From positions 4,226,411 through 4,290,410 of the forward strand of contig OZ025875.1 of NCBI GenBank assembly GCA_964019415.1: a DNA stretch of 64,000 nucleotides, in the 5' to 3' direction. Of this stretch, positions 25,048 through 37,247 are shown piece after piece (the stretch's first letter is position 1; every line of letters begins with the position of its first letter). The notes beneath the pieces were generated by a model. That model was given only the letters and a program-made list of their open reading frames with translations, ran no database searches and had not been told where the DNA came from. A program made the position numbers and the translations under genes. This stretch comes from Ianthella basta (Eukaryota; Porifera; Demospongiae; Verongiida; Ianthellidae).

Positions 25048-28032
25048 TCTCCCCTTTTCAGGACGTAAAGTAATGTGTGTCCTTCACACAGTGGGCTGGT
25101 ACTGGTCTGCATGGTGATACTGACACTCTGCCGTGTCTTGTTCGGTACTGGCCATCAGTTGCTGGTTGTTCACGACCTGGATCATCCAGAGGTGTAGTGT
25201 CTTCATCACTTGTGGTGTTGAGGGAGGAAGGGAGCAATCTCCGTTGCTGGCAGTTTCTTCTGAATACACCACCTGGGGTCGTCACTTGGTATGACCTTGG
25301 TGCCACCTCTGTGAGCACAGTTCCTTCAGTCTGGCTCTGAGGGATCCAGACGAGGTCTCCTGGCATCAAAGTATCTAGGGCGTGAGCCCTGTGGTGCTGA
25401 TCAAATGTCTTTTTCTGCTTCTTCTGCATCTCCTTCTCTCTGCAGGCAAGTGTGTTGTAGTCCGGCAACTTAGGTAGCAACACTTCTGGTACCGCAGGTA
25501 CAGTGGTGCGCAGTTTGCGACTCATTAACAGCGCTGCTGGACTGTACCCATTTTCAGAGGTGTTGCTCTGTAGGACAACAGTACCAGGAGGGGATTGTCT
25601 GCTTTCTTTAGTAGACTTTTAATAGATCTCACTGCTCTCTCCACCTCTCCATTGCTTTGGGGATATCTGGGGCTGCTGGTGGTATGGGCGAAGTCATATG
25701 CTTTAGCAAACTTGGTGAATTCCAAGGAAGCGAACTGCGGTCTGTTGTCTGAGATGATCTCTCGAGGTATCCCATGGCGTGCAAAGATGATCATCAGCTG
25801 CTGGGCAATTTCGATGTATTGGGATAGATAGTCAACTACCAGGATATAGTTGCTTCCTCTCCAGAAGAACAGGTCTGTACCCACCTTCTCCCATGGTAGC
25901 TTGGGAAGGGCAGCAGGCATGAGAGGCTCTACAGGTTGGAGCCGTTCTTTGCAGCAGTGCGGGCAGCTACGGATGAGTTCTTATAATTTTCGACTGATGC
26001 CTGGCCACCAAACAGACTGTCGTGCTCATTCTCAGCACTTGTGGATTCCTTGGTGACCGGTATGGATCCTGTCCAGGATCTCTTGTTGCATCTTAGATGG
26101 GATGATGATCCAATTGTTTCTCATCAGCAGACCATCTAGTATGGAAATCTCTGATGAAATGGGTCAATAGAGCTTCACTAAGCCCTTGACCTGGCTGCTC
26201 TCTGGCCATCCATTTAAACAATACTGTTTCAGTTCCTGGCACACTGCATCTTCCTCCTGCTTCCTGCGAATATGTAGGAAGCGTTCCTCTGTGATCGGAA
26301 GACTGTCCGTGACAAGATGGATGAAGTTGTCCACTTCCTGACGGAACTGAGCATCAGTCAGTGTACTTTGAGATGTGGGTGCCCGTGAAAGGGTATCTGC
26401 AATGTGGAGGTCCTTCCCCGGCACATGGGAAATTGTGAAGTGATATCTCATCGACTGCATTCAAAACTGTTGTACACAGACTGGGAGAGTGTCTAGACTC
26501 TTGGAGCTCAGGATTGGGAAAATGATTTGTGGTCTGTGTGTAGGTGGAACTGCATTCCCAGGAGGTAGCCTTCAAACCGTTCGCAAGCCCATGTGAGAGC
26601 AAGAGCTTCTTTCTCAATTTGGGCATAGCGTTGCTCCATTGAAGTGAGAAGTCTTGATGCATACACTACTGGTCTCCAGCTCCCATCTGGCTGCTTCTGT
26701 GTGAGGACTGCACCAAGACCATACAATGATGCATCTGCAGAGGCAATGGTGTTCAAACTAGAATCGTAGAGTGCCAGGATTGGAGCGGAGCTTAGTTGGT
26801 GCTTGATTTTTTGGAAGGCTCGCTGTTGACGATCTTCCCAGACCCACGAGTTCCGCTTGCTGAGAAGGTCATGAAGGAGCTTTGCCTGCTCAGCCAAGCT
26901 TGGCATGAACTTAGCCAGCTGGTTGATCATGCCCAAGAATTGGCGCAATTCTGAGGTGTTGCTGGGCTCCTTCATAGCTTGGATGGCATTGACCTTCTCT
27001 GGGTCAGGGTGAATGCGAGTTTCGTCAACAATGTGACCCAGGAACTTGACACTGCTCTTAGAAAAGTGACACTTCTCTGCATTGAGTGTGACTCTGGCTT
27101 GTGCAATTCGTTGCAGGGCAGCGCCCAGTCGCTTGTCGTGCTCTTCTTGTGTCCTCCTAAGGACCAGAACATTATTGACCATGCAAACAACTCCTTCTAG
27201 GCCTTTGAGGATTTCTGACATCATCTTTTGGAAGTGCTCTGGTGCTGAGGTGATTCCAAATGGGAGTCGGTTGAAGCAAAATCGCCCAAAAGGGGTGATG
27301 AAGGTGGTGAAAAGAGCTGATTCTTTGCCAGAATCCGGAACTGGCGTCAAGATTAGTAAATACCTTTGCTCCTCCAAGTTGGGCAAAGGTGTGGTCTACT
27401 GAGGGAAGAATGTGCCTCTCTTCACAGACACTTTCGTTCAATTTGGTGAGGTCTACGCAAATGCAAACCTTGCCATCTGGTTTGGGTACCACAACCATCC
27501 CTGTACACTGGTCTGTTGGGTCGTCGGCTTTGGATGTGACTCCCATTTGCTCCATTCTCTGCAGTTTTGCCTTCACTTTGGGCTGTAGGGGAAGAGCTAC
27601 TCTCCTTGGATTGGAAAGTGCAAATGGCTTGGCGTCATCCTTCAGTTGGATGTGGTGTGTCCCTGGGGTCTTGCCTAATCCTCGAAACAAATCTGAATAT
27701 TTTGCTGTGTAGTGTTGTCTCTGGTCTCCCTCCGTGTTGACCCTTGAAACCAATCCCAGAGCTTCTGTGGCTGGGCATCCCAGTAGAGACATCTGCAGAG
27801 ACTTCACGACAAATATCTCTTCCTTAGATGTGCAGGATCCATGCCTGAGGGTGCCTGTGAACTGACCACAGACGTTCAGGGGCTGACAACTGGGACCAGT
27901 AAGGGATTTGCATGCTGGTATCAGAGACATCTCACTGCAGTGCCTTGTAGGTGGACTCGGAAATGACACTGACATCTGCCCCAGTATCAATCTTGAATTC
28001 CACTGGTGATTCGTTGATGGAGATGGTCACCA

Positions 28033-28085
28033 TCCTAGGTTACGTCAAAGTTAGTACAACACTTCTAATTAAGCCTAACACTATA
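28033..28085 (-). repeat. Truncated 5' LTR, first 53 bp only
   Basis: Matches the first 53 bases of the 3' LTR with two clear substitutions, then jumps at CCTAGGA straight to the protease coding start (GATGGTGACC). The rest of the LTR, the primer-binding site and gag are deleted. Confidence 0.8.
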
Positions 28086-28699
28086 CAGCAGTGCTCTATG
28101 GCACATTGCTGATGACATTCCCCTGATCCCCAGAGATAAAATTCCAGTGATCTGATTATAACGTTGCAGGAAATGTCTTCCTCATAAAAGTGTTGCTGCT
28201 TTCAGTAGCGCTCATGTATTTCCTTGAGTTGCTTCTTCAATAGAATACAGACAACAGATTCTCATGAGCTCTCTTCCCTGTCCACCAGCCAGGCTTTGCT
28301 GCCACCAACTAAAACCACTCAATATTGATCACTCAAAGGCAGGGGAGCATAGCTACTATTCATGCGTGAAACAGCTTGTTTGAGAAAGCTCCAAGCACAG
28401 AGAAACCAGTACATTTCCATCGTTCCAAAGCTAAACTAGCAAGAGAAATTAAATAAATTTTAACACCTCCAGGCAGGATTTGGCTGATTGATAAAGTACT
28501 CCCCCTGTGCACTTTGTTCTGTTGTGGAACATGTTCATAAATCAGCCATATCCCTCCTGGAGGTGTTATAACCAATACATACAGCACTGATATATACATT
28601 AAACTTTACTGTTGGTTGCCATTGCAATGCCAGAAACATCAAGGAAATAGCTGTCATTACTGCCAAGGACTGTCACCTAATTCCTCACGGTCATATGGT
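28086..28699. other. Spacer between two retroelements
   Basis: No gene recognised. Contains the hairpin at 28462-28567. Confidence 0.5.
28462..28567. repeat. Hairpin, 27-bp arms
   Basis: AACACCTCCAGGCAGGATTT at 28462 is inverted at 28541-28567 with three mismatches across 27 bases. Loop about 52 bases. MITE-like, non-coding. Confidence 0.7.
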
Positions 28700-30888
28700 A
28701 AGCCGCGTGTAACAAAATGATGCAAGACATTCAAGTTCCCAACTTTCTGTCAATTGAAAATTGGGAACATAACCTAGGCCGATTCATCTACTGGACCAAG
28801 AGATCAAGCATCCACTGAAAGGTGGTGGCTGTTATTTTACAGTTGCAGCCACCAGAATCATATGACAGCCTCGTGCCGGCTTTGTGATTTGGAGCGATTC
28901 GCTCCCTGATCCATGATTCATTTGATGTGTGTTTTACAACATCTCTATGACAGCTACTTCAACTGCCACAGATGGCAACTCCCTCAATCTGCCATGGATA
29001 ATTGCTCCTGCAATCCATGGCATATAATGGATCCTTTAATCCGCCGCATACAATGGTTTCTGCAGTGTTGCAGTTGTGTTAAAGTGTATCCATACCAAAT
29101 TACAACCGTCTACCGTTTGGAGTTGCCTCTGCCCTGGCTATTTTTCTGAGAACGATGGACCAGCTACTGAATGGGTTGACACGAGTGAGATGCTACCTGG
29201 ATGACTTAATCATCACAGGAAAAAGCACGGAGGAGCATCTCAACAATTTGTCCCATATGCTAGAGCAGCTCAAGAAAGAGAAATGTCACTTCGTACAGTT
29301 TTCAGTGGAGTACCTGGGCCACATCATCAATGTTAGTGGCCTACACACCACTCTGACCAAATGACAAGCCATTGCGGAAGCCAGACCATCCACCAATGTC
29401 TCAGAATTGCGATCCTTTCTTGGCTTAGTCAATTACTATGGCCGTTTTCTCCCCAAGGTCTCTACGATGTTATACCCACTGAATCGTCTGCTGGAGAAAA
29501 GAAGCTGCTTGGGTATGGTCCAAGAAGTGCAATGAAACCTTTCAGACTATCAAAGGAATGCTGAGTTCAGACCAAGTGCTTGTGCAATATGACCCTACTT
29601 TGCCCTTGAGTCTCGCGGCAGATGCCTCTGCTTACGGTGTTGGGGCAGTCATTTCCCAAAGGTATGCAGATGGTGGAGAACGTCCAATTGCCTATGCTTC
29701 TCGGACACTGACATCTACAGAACAGAAGTATGCTCAAGTAGAGAAAGAGCATTAGCACTGGTTTTCGGGGTGAAACATTTCCACCAATATCTGTATGGAC
29801 GCCAGTTTACCTTGATAACAGATCACAAGCCGCTAGCCACCATTCTTGGCCCCTATCATGCCATCCCCACTTTGTCCGCGGCTCGCTTACAGCGATGGGC
29901 CATCATGTTATCTGCCTACCATTCAAGATCCAGTTCCGCAGCATAAAGGAACATGCGAACACGGATGGCTTATTGTGCTTGCCTTTCAACTGTCCCCGGG
30001 GGCAGAAGCATCCAGGGATGCTGCTTGTTACAACCTGGGACCAATTCAAGCTCAACTTGTTGTGTCCCATGGTTGGTGAGAAAATATGCAGAGAACAAGC
30101 ACATCAGAAGCAACATCATGATACAGGTACACATTTCAGACAGTTTGCAGTCAGTGCCTGAGTTATGGTACGGGAGGGTCGAGAGTCAGTTTGGAAGCCT
30201 GGTACCACAGTAGAGCGCCGAGGTCCTGTATCCTATTTGGTCCAGATGGTTGGGGGCCAGATACAAGGAAAGCATATAGATCACATTCAAGAAGTTTTTG
30301 ATCCACCGGCAGTGATCACATCAGACAATACAGGATCGTCTACTGTTGAGTTTACATCAATAGTAGTGCCACAGGAGGACTCTGGGAATGCTGTACCACA
30401 CACCAACAGTTCGGAGGAGCCAATTAGTACGTCAGATGTTGAGACGTCTCCTATACAAGTGTCAGAGCAGAATGAGTTTCCACATTCCTCAGGAATGCCA
30501 GATGTGTCCTCAGTGGCCAGAAGTCCTAACCATACACCTGTACGCACTTATCCCCGCCATCAGCATAATCCCGTTGACAGATTTACTTATACTTGACATC
30601 TGAGTTGTTTTGTTCCTGGGGCTCTCTGATTGTGTTTTTGTTGTTACTTTCTTTTCTTGTAGTGGGGGGAGGAGTGTGGTGTATTATATTCTCATTAATT
30701 ATTTCATGTGTTGTATGCATGATGTAATGCTGTCACGTGTTTTGTACGCATGCGTAGTGTGGCTTGTACCTCATGTAGTGCTTTGTTGAGTTGTTCATTT
30801 ATTGCCTTGGTTCACCTCTGCCGTTCCCCTGCGTTCCCGTGGTCCCTAGACGTTGCGGTTGACACCTCTTCCTCGTTACGACATTACA
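28700..30888 (+). mobile_element. Second Ty3/gypsy element, broken, integrase core missing
   Basis: Plus strand. A gag-like scrap may lie at 28710-28890 (weak). RT begins near 29090 with YNRLPFGVASA and keeps an intact CYLDDLI box at about 29190, but TGA at 29362 and later frameshifts break it. RNase H (DASAYGVGAVISQ, TDHKPLA) runs to about 29920. The frame is then lost and jumps to the C-terminal tail (TTVERRGPVSYLVQ, HIDHIQEVF) ending at 30595, so most of integrase is deleted. The polypurine tract AGTGGGGGGAGGAG and one LTR follow. No 5' LTR found. Confidence 0.8.
30675..30888 (+). repeat. 3' LTR of the second gypsy element
   Basis: Starts TGTGGTGTATT directly after the polypurine tract and probably ends GACATTACA at 30888 (TG..CA). 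The right end is set by the terminal dinucleotide only, as there is no second LTR to compare. Confidence 0.6.
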
Positions 30889-31753
30889 TACTGGCGTAAC
30901 TGCAAGCCATTATCTGAAATACTGGTGTGGCGGCTCCTTTGAAGTATGATATCATCAGGAGATAAATATTGCACACTCTGTTCGCACACCATATGGCACA
31001 TGTACAGGATTTATTGCTATGCACATTCTGCTTGCCATGTGTATACACATACAGGATATAGAATCACACACCAAACAATTGAAATGCTTGTATGAGATTT
31101 ATGATCATTGATTAAACATAGCATACATGTACATCGATCAATGCTATGATGCAGGTGATGACCGGACATCTGCAAATACCATAATCACTAAAATCATTGT
31201 GTAGAAATATTCGTGGTTGCCTCCATCCATAAAAATATACACATCAAAAATTTATGTACAAAGAATACAGTAGCAACAAATATAATTTAATCTATTGGTA
31301 TAATGTGCGATAACGAGAGTATGCATTAGAATTTGGCACTTGTGTTGGCAGGAACTGCAAGGGATGAATGTTATGAGGTGCCTACAATTAACATAAAGAA
31401 CATTCACACAACTCGCTAGCATCTGCTGCACTACCTTTGCAGCTATTGCAGTAGTGAATATGGAAGTCCATGCTTTACCACACGCTTTCAATGCTTGAAA
31501 AGGTACGGTAAACTGTAGTCTGCTATGTTATAACCCTTTACATCCAATAGGAGTAATTCCACATCATCTTATAAAGCATAAACGTGATTCTGCGTTTGTA
31601 TGATTGTGTGTTGGTTTGTTTCTCATACAAATCTGCACTGCTGGGAGGATCAGCTAGTGAATCTTCAGGTGTGTTAAGGGAGTGGTGGGTCATGTCAACT
31701 TAGGGGATCGGCAATCATGATCACCTATATAGATCAAACCCGGGACAACTTAC
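30889..31753. other. No gene recognised
   Basis: AT-rich intergenic sequence. It could contain downstream exons of the orphan minus-strand ORF at 31754-31986, but none is convincing. Confidence 0.4.
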
Positions 31754-31986
31754 ACTCCATTACAGAGTTTCAGCTGCCAAGACAACCGACCCAGGGGTGA
31801 CAATTCATGTAGCTCACCAAGCTGATGATCAATGACACCACTTTGGAAATTGCATGGATAGGTGTTTATCCACTGGTCAATCACCCCTCTGAATGTATTT
31901 GATCCACACCCTTTCTCACGCAGGCGGATTACTAGGATAATCACTAGACAGAAGAGGTTCATCGCTGACCTGATTGCGGCCACCAT
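31754..31986 (-). CDS. Possible first coding exon of a secreted or membrane protein
   Basis: The minus-strand ORF starts at an ATG at 31986. It opens with a basic then hydrophobic N-terminus (MVAAIRSAMNLFCLVIILVI), which looks like a signal peptide or anchor, followed by a soluble segment with spaced Cys (GCGSNTF, YPCNFQ, LKLCNG). A good donor (T|GTAAGT) at 31753 would end the exon in phase 2. I do not recognise the family and find no sure second exon, so this may be chance. Its neighbours are transposon debris on both sides. Confidence 0.28.
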
Positions 31987-32861
31987 CCGTCACAGCCACG
32001 AACACATGTATTCTTGTACTTCATAAAGAAGTAGCAACACTTCCTACTATCCAGTTCATTCATCTAGTTTAGTATACAACTGCCACACAGTGCACATTGA
32101 AAGTAAGACTTAGTGCTGTTGTCTTTTTTAAATAGCCTTAAGGTAGCAGGTACGGCTAAAGTGACCAAATTAGCTTGCCTTAATTTTTAGTGGTTGAGTT
32201 ATCTTCATCATCAGAAATCTTAACTCAAAGTTCCAAGTCTGTACTTTCACACTGTCACAAGTTATGAAGAAATGAACATTCGGCGATTTGCGTCAAACTC
32301 TAAGTGCTGATGGTCTGAATTGTAATTGCTGACTGTTGGCAGCAGGAATGTTTAAACATAGGTACGAAAGGTGACAGGTGTGAAATGAGGTGTGAAACTG
32401 CAACTATTTGGCCCTCTACATTATATAAATCAACGGACTTCGGCCTCTTGTGGGCAATCGTTCCACTTGAATAGGTCAAAAGGTACTGGATTCTGTGTTA
32501 CAGGGTTGTTCTAGTGTTGGGTTAGGTAGCAAGTACGAAATGTTCCAATGTCACCTACTCTGGCATACCACTGTGTATTAAAGGTGTCACAAAGCTACGT
32601 ATATCTAATCTGAAGCGCTACAACTGATCCAAATGTGGTTTACTTCATTGTGTAGAGCATTATGTTGGGCAGATTCGTATGGCAGCAATAATGAACAAGT
32701 ATTTCGAATTTAAAAACTTGTGGGGCTGCCGCCCCAACTCGAACTACTTGTTTCCTTCAGTCGCTGCTCTGTCACTCGCGATAGGTAAACATGACATTGT
32801 GTCATCCACCTCATTGACCTCAGCACACTCACCACTGTCACCAGACATACATGACACACAC

Positions 32862-32936
<75 letters not shown>

Positions 32937-33113
32937 AGCACAGAGAAATCTCCAGCGCAGACAGACATGATTGCTTACAGCACATGCATTTACGACGAGT
33001 ATTTACAGAAACATAATGCACCAAGGAACCCACAGTAGCGAGAGTAGCAGTGTTAACATTCTGTGGTGGCAAAAGCTACGTACGTGGTTTGCTACTGCGC
33101 AGTACGTGTGGGC
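31987..33113. other. No gene recognised; CA microsatellite near its end
   Basis: Intergenic. A segment near 32105-32150 (ACTTAGTGCTGTTGTC) resembles one near 37573-37615. Holds the (CA)n tract at 32858-32932. Confidence 0.45.
32858..32932. repeat. (CA)n microsatellite
   Basis: Nearly pure CA run, with one CG interruption at its left edge. Confidence 0.95.
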
Positions 33114-33716
33114 CCGGTGTCACAGTTTATTTTACCCCCCGTATAAAGTATCCCCCCGGGTAACCGAAGGTTGGTTAAACGACACAGAAATGCTGAGAGA
33201 AGCTAGTAAAATGCACCCTGCTGCAGGATGAGACTTACCACTACCAGAAGAAACTGTTAGGTGACGATGTCTGCGAACCCTGCACTTCCTTTGCAGTCCT
33301 TGCAGAAGACCACATCAATCTTGTTAACTGACGACCGCGGCGAGGTTTTTGCCCTTCTACCATGGCTGGGATGCTTGTGTAGTCCTCTGGGTTCTCGAAG
33401 AATGTCAAGAGGGCACTACTACAACGAGCAGAAGTGCTTGAATAGCAGTACGGCGTGCAGTTTCGCAAACTGGTGGACATCGATGTGCAGGTACATCGAC
33501 GCTACAGCCTGAGCATGTGAGGAGCATGAAACGGTCTGAATCTTAGCTACTGCTTGTCAAAGCAGGGTTGATGGATGTCAGAACAGCCCTAGAGGTGAAA
33601 CACACCAAAAAGAGTTAAGAAATACTCAGAAATTCGAAGTCGGGGGATGAAGTATCCTAGTTTATTTTACCCGGGGGGATACAAAACTGGGGGGATGGAA
33701 TAAACCGTGACACCGG
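33114..33716. mobile_element. Non-autonomous TIR DNA element (about 600 bp)
   Basis: Terminal inverted repeats of about 50 bases: CCGGTGTCACAGTTTATT at 33114 and its near-inverse ending at 33716 (AATAAACCGTGACACCGG). Both carry a CCCCCC/GGGGGG block and GTATCCCCCCGGGTAA. The interior has only short ORFs and no transposase I recognise. Confidence 0.75.
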
Positions 33717-34064
33717 TTCTGAAGAGCATTTAGAAGGGCAACTGTGCGCGCAAAGCTTTTCAACTCTACAGACCGTTCGAAAATGTTAGCGTGTACATAG
33801 CACGGCGCTTACCAGTTTCTACGTTACTCCTGTCGTGTGTTCCAGGGGGCGGAATGAAGTCCTCCGAGGCGGGCGCAGCCATTATTGAAGAAGGCGCGGG
33901 GTGAATTCGATGACCTGTTGGGCACTGTCTCGGAGCTGTCTCTTTCGTGACAGCCGATGATGGGCAAGATGGCGGCAATCGGTGATCAGCGGTGAGATGA
34001 GGGAGCTTTAAGCAACCCAACGTGAGCGGAATTTTTCTTCAGATTGTGACTGAACGTAGGCACG

Positions 34065-37000
34065 ATGCCCTCATGCTGCCGGTGCAACAGCAGCGGGCGC
34101 TGCAGAACGTGCGTCTGCTTCAAATCGGGGCGGACCTGTATCGATTGTTTACCGATTCGACTTGGAAATTGCGAAAACGGGCAACCAAATCACCCTGTCC
34201 ACCAGCAAGCGAGCCGCGATGCCTCAGTGAACAGTCATCCCCAGTGAATGAGCCTCAGAGCTTCAATGATCAGGCAGATCAACCCCAAGATGCCTCTGAT
34301 TCCATGGTCGCAAGAGCCTCAGCAACATCTACCTCAGAAACTGCTGTGGCAACTGAAAGAGGAGAAATGTACAGTCTTCCGTCCTTCTCAGTGGCCCAAG
34401 AGCTTAACTTCATGTGAGCTGGGGTGGATGGTGTGTCCTTCCCATATGCAGTGGACTCTGCGCACACAGAGGTCATCCACTGGTGTCGGAATGTGTTCAA
34501 AGTACCCTCTGGATAAGCAGGCAAGGCCTTTGTAGCAGAAATGAGTCGCCTCATTCGTGCTTATGCTGAAGGATCTACCCTGGAAACAGTTGCTCTGAAG
34601 TGTGCCATGATAATGCCCGCCCTCTTGCTACAAAAGCCACATAAGACATCAAAAACTAAGGATCACATCCTTTGCTTGGAACGCCGGATGAGACTATGGG
34701 AAGATGGAGACTTAGATGCCCTCCTCCATGAAGGACGCTCAATCCAGGACCATCTTGCAGCTGGTACACAAAGTACATCGGAGACCCAACTAGCACAGAA
34801 CTTTGCTAGACTGATGTTCCAAGGAAAGGTCAAGCCAGCCATGCGCCTTCTCACCAGACATGGCAGAGGAGACAAGCTCAACTTGGATGACCTAGTGCCA
34901 GTCATCAGCACCTGTGGAGAGTGAATAACTGTGTGCGACATCTTACTCGACAAACAACCCACAGGAAAGAACCTCTAGCCATCTGCAGTTGCTAAAGCTG
35001 ACATGAGTACGCAACCTCCTCATCCAGTCGTCTATGAGCAGATAGATGGCCCCTTGATCCTTTCAGTGAGCCTGAGGACAGATGGTGCTGCTGGACTCTC
35101 TGGCATTGATGCAGCAGGGTGGAAGTGCCTCCTTTCATTTTTCCAGGGTGAGTCGGAAGAATTGTGTAAGGCAGTAGCTATGTTAGCAAGGTGCATCAGT
35201 AGCCAGTATGTGGATCCCTCTGGTCTGACAGCCTTTACTGCATGTAGGCTAGTGGCACTGGACAAATGTCCAGGGGTAAGACCAATCGGTATTGGTGAGG
35301 TTCTGAGAAGAATTGTGGGCAAGGCCATCCTGGCTGTCATAGGCCCAGATGTCCAGCGAGTGGCGGGGGCACTGCAAGTGTGTACTGGGCAGCATGGGGG
35401 ATGTGAAGCTGCAGTACATGCAATGAGCCTTGTCTTCCAAGACCCTACCACAGAAGCTGTCCACCTCGTAGATGCTACCAATGCCTTTAACTGTCTAAAC
35501 CGAAAAGTTGCCCTACAGAATATTGTACAGGTGTGTCCCTCTATTGCTCCAGTTATTATAAACACCTATCGTACTGACCCCCAACTGTGCATTGATGGGG
35601 AAGTTATTTACTCCCAGGAAGGCACAACTCAAGGGGACCCTCTCGCGATGGCGATGTACGCGATTGCCACGGTACCCCTTATACATCATCTAGCAGAGTC
35701 TGCCTCTGCGAGGCAAGTCTGGTTTGCAGACGACGCCACAGCGGGGGGAAACTACACCATCTGAAGGAATGATGGGACAAGCTAGAAGAGATTGGCCCAG
35801 ACTTTGGGTACCAAGCAAATGCCACCAAGTCTTGGCTCATTGTGAAGGAAGAGAACTATGAACATGCAGTGACTGTGTTTGGTAACAGTGGGGTTAGAAT
35901 TACGATTGACGGCCAGAGGCATCTAAGTGCAGCACTGGGAACTAAGAGTTTCGTAGAAGCGTATGTGACAGAAAAGGTCAATGAATGGACTAAGGAGGTG
36001 GAACAATTTGCCACTAATGCTTTGAGTCAACCACATGCAGCCTACAGTCTGTTGACCCATGGCCTTGCTGGCAGGTGGTCATACATCTCAAGGACTGTGC
36101 CAAATGTTGGTGATCTATTTCTGCCACTAGAGAATGCTATACGATGTCAATTCCTGCCTGCTCTCACGGGCAGAACTGGCTTCACTGACCTAGAGAGAGA
36201 GCTCTTTGCACTTCCTACGAGACTTGCAAGTCAGCTGGACACCAATTCAACAGCTCCCAAAGGGTAACAGCCCCACTGACAGCCCTTATACTGCAGCAGG
36301 ATAAGTGTTATCCACAGAGTGCTGCAGTGGAGCAAAACAACCTGAAAGTCAAGGTCAAAGCGCAACGGAGACAAGAGCTAGAAGAGGAGGCAAGTAGACT
36401 ACGTGAGAGACTCCCTGTCCAGATGCAACGTGTCATGGACTGCGCCAGAGAGAAGGGGGCATCGAAGTGGCTCACTGCACTGCCCCTGGAAGAGCTGGGT
36501 TTCAGTCTGCACAAGGGTGCTTTCCGTGACGCTCTCTGTTTACGTTATGGCTGGCAGCCTCCATACACGCCATCCAACTGTGTATGCGGTAAGTAGCAAA
36601 CAGTCGAGCATGCTCTCAGCTGCTCACATGGAGGGTTCCCAGCACTGAGACACAACAACATCAGAGACATCACAGCCAAGTGCCTTTCCGAAATCTGCCA
36701 CAATGTGGCAGTGGAACCAGAGCTGCAACCGTTGACTGGAGAGAGTCTGCAACTAAGAACTGCCAATTCAGAAGAAGGTGCACGGCTCAATGTAAGTGTG
36801 CAAGGTTTTTGGGGGGAGAGGCATCAGCGTGCATTCTTTGATTTCAGGGTTTTTAACCCGTATGCACCAAGCAACTGCAAGTCGACCCAAACCGCGGCGT
36901 ACAGAAGACATGAGAATGAAAAGAGAAGGAGCTACCAGCAGCGAGTACTGGAAGTTGAGCACGGATCCTTCACCCCGTTAGTCTTCTCAGCCACAGGTGG

Positions 37001-37247
37001 CATGGGCCCTGCAGCACGTGTCACCTATAGGAGACTAGCCTCTCTTCTAGCAGAGAAGAGGTCCTTGCCATACCACCAGGTCATCACCTGGCTCCGCTGC
37101 CTACTAAATTTCTCTCTGCTGAGATCCACAGTCATGTGCATCCGAGGTGCACGATCAACCTCAAATGGACCAAGCAGATCAGCTGTGCACGTTAAGTCAC
37201 TCGACCTAGCAGCCTGCACACATGTGGATGTGCGGCTTAGCTGCTAG
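34065..37247 (+). pseudogene. Dead retroelement: Cys-rich N-terminus, RT, nuclease-like C-terminus
   Basis: The N-terminus is a dense Cys motif (CCRCNSSGRCRTCVCF, then CIDCLPIRLGNCENG). A helical spacer follows, then RT blocks: VRPIGIGEVLRRIVGKAI (about 35278), VDATNAFNCLN (motif A, about 35468), EGTTQGDPLA (motif B, about 35620) and FADD (motif C, about 35727). The C-terminus has CVCGK, then VEHALSCSHGGFPALRHN (about 36605), then a PD-(D/E)xK-like block (ARLNVSVQGFWG, AFFDFRVFNPYAPSN) ending at 37245. Stops at about 34518, 34924, 35762, 36265 and 36594, plus frame shifts, inactivate it. The layout resembles a widespread invertebrate RT family whose name I cannot give with certainty. Confidence 0.78.

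Larger units (their letters stand above)
24893..28085 (-). mobile_element. Ty3/gypsy LTR retrotransposon, gag-less and inactive
   Basis: Bounded by a 5-bp target-site duplication CAGCA (24888-24892 and 28086-28090). In element orientation: a truncated 5' LTR, then protease starting with the DTGADVSVIS active site (about 27985), broken by a frameshift; RT and RNase H (about 27700-26510: VVVPKPDGKV, LPFGITSAPEHF, DASLYGLGAVL); integrase (about 25920-25530: DNRPQF, NGEVERAV); a C-terminal domain; the polypurine tract AAAAGGGGAGA; and the 3' LTR. The RT catalytic box reads MVNN instead of the usual YxDD, so polymerase activity is lost. gag and primer-binding site are absent. Confidence 0.88.
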
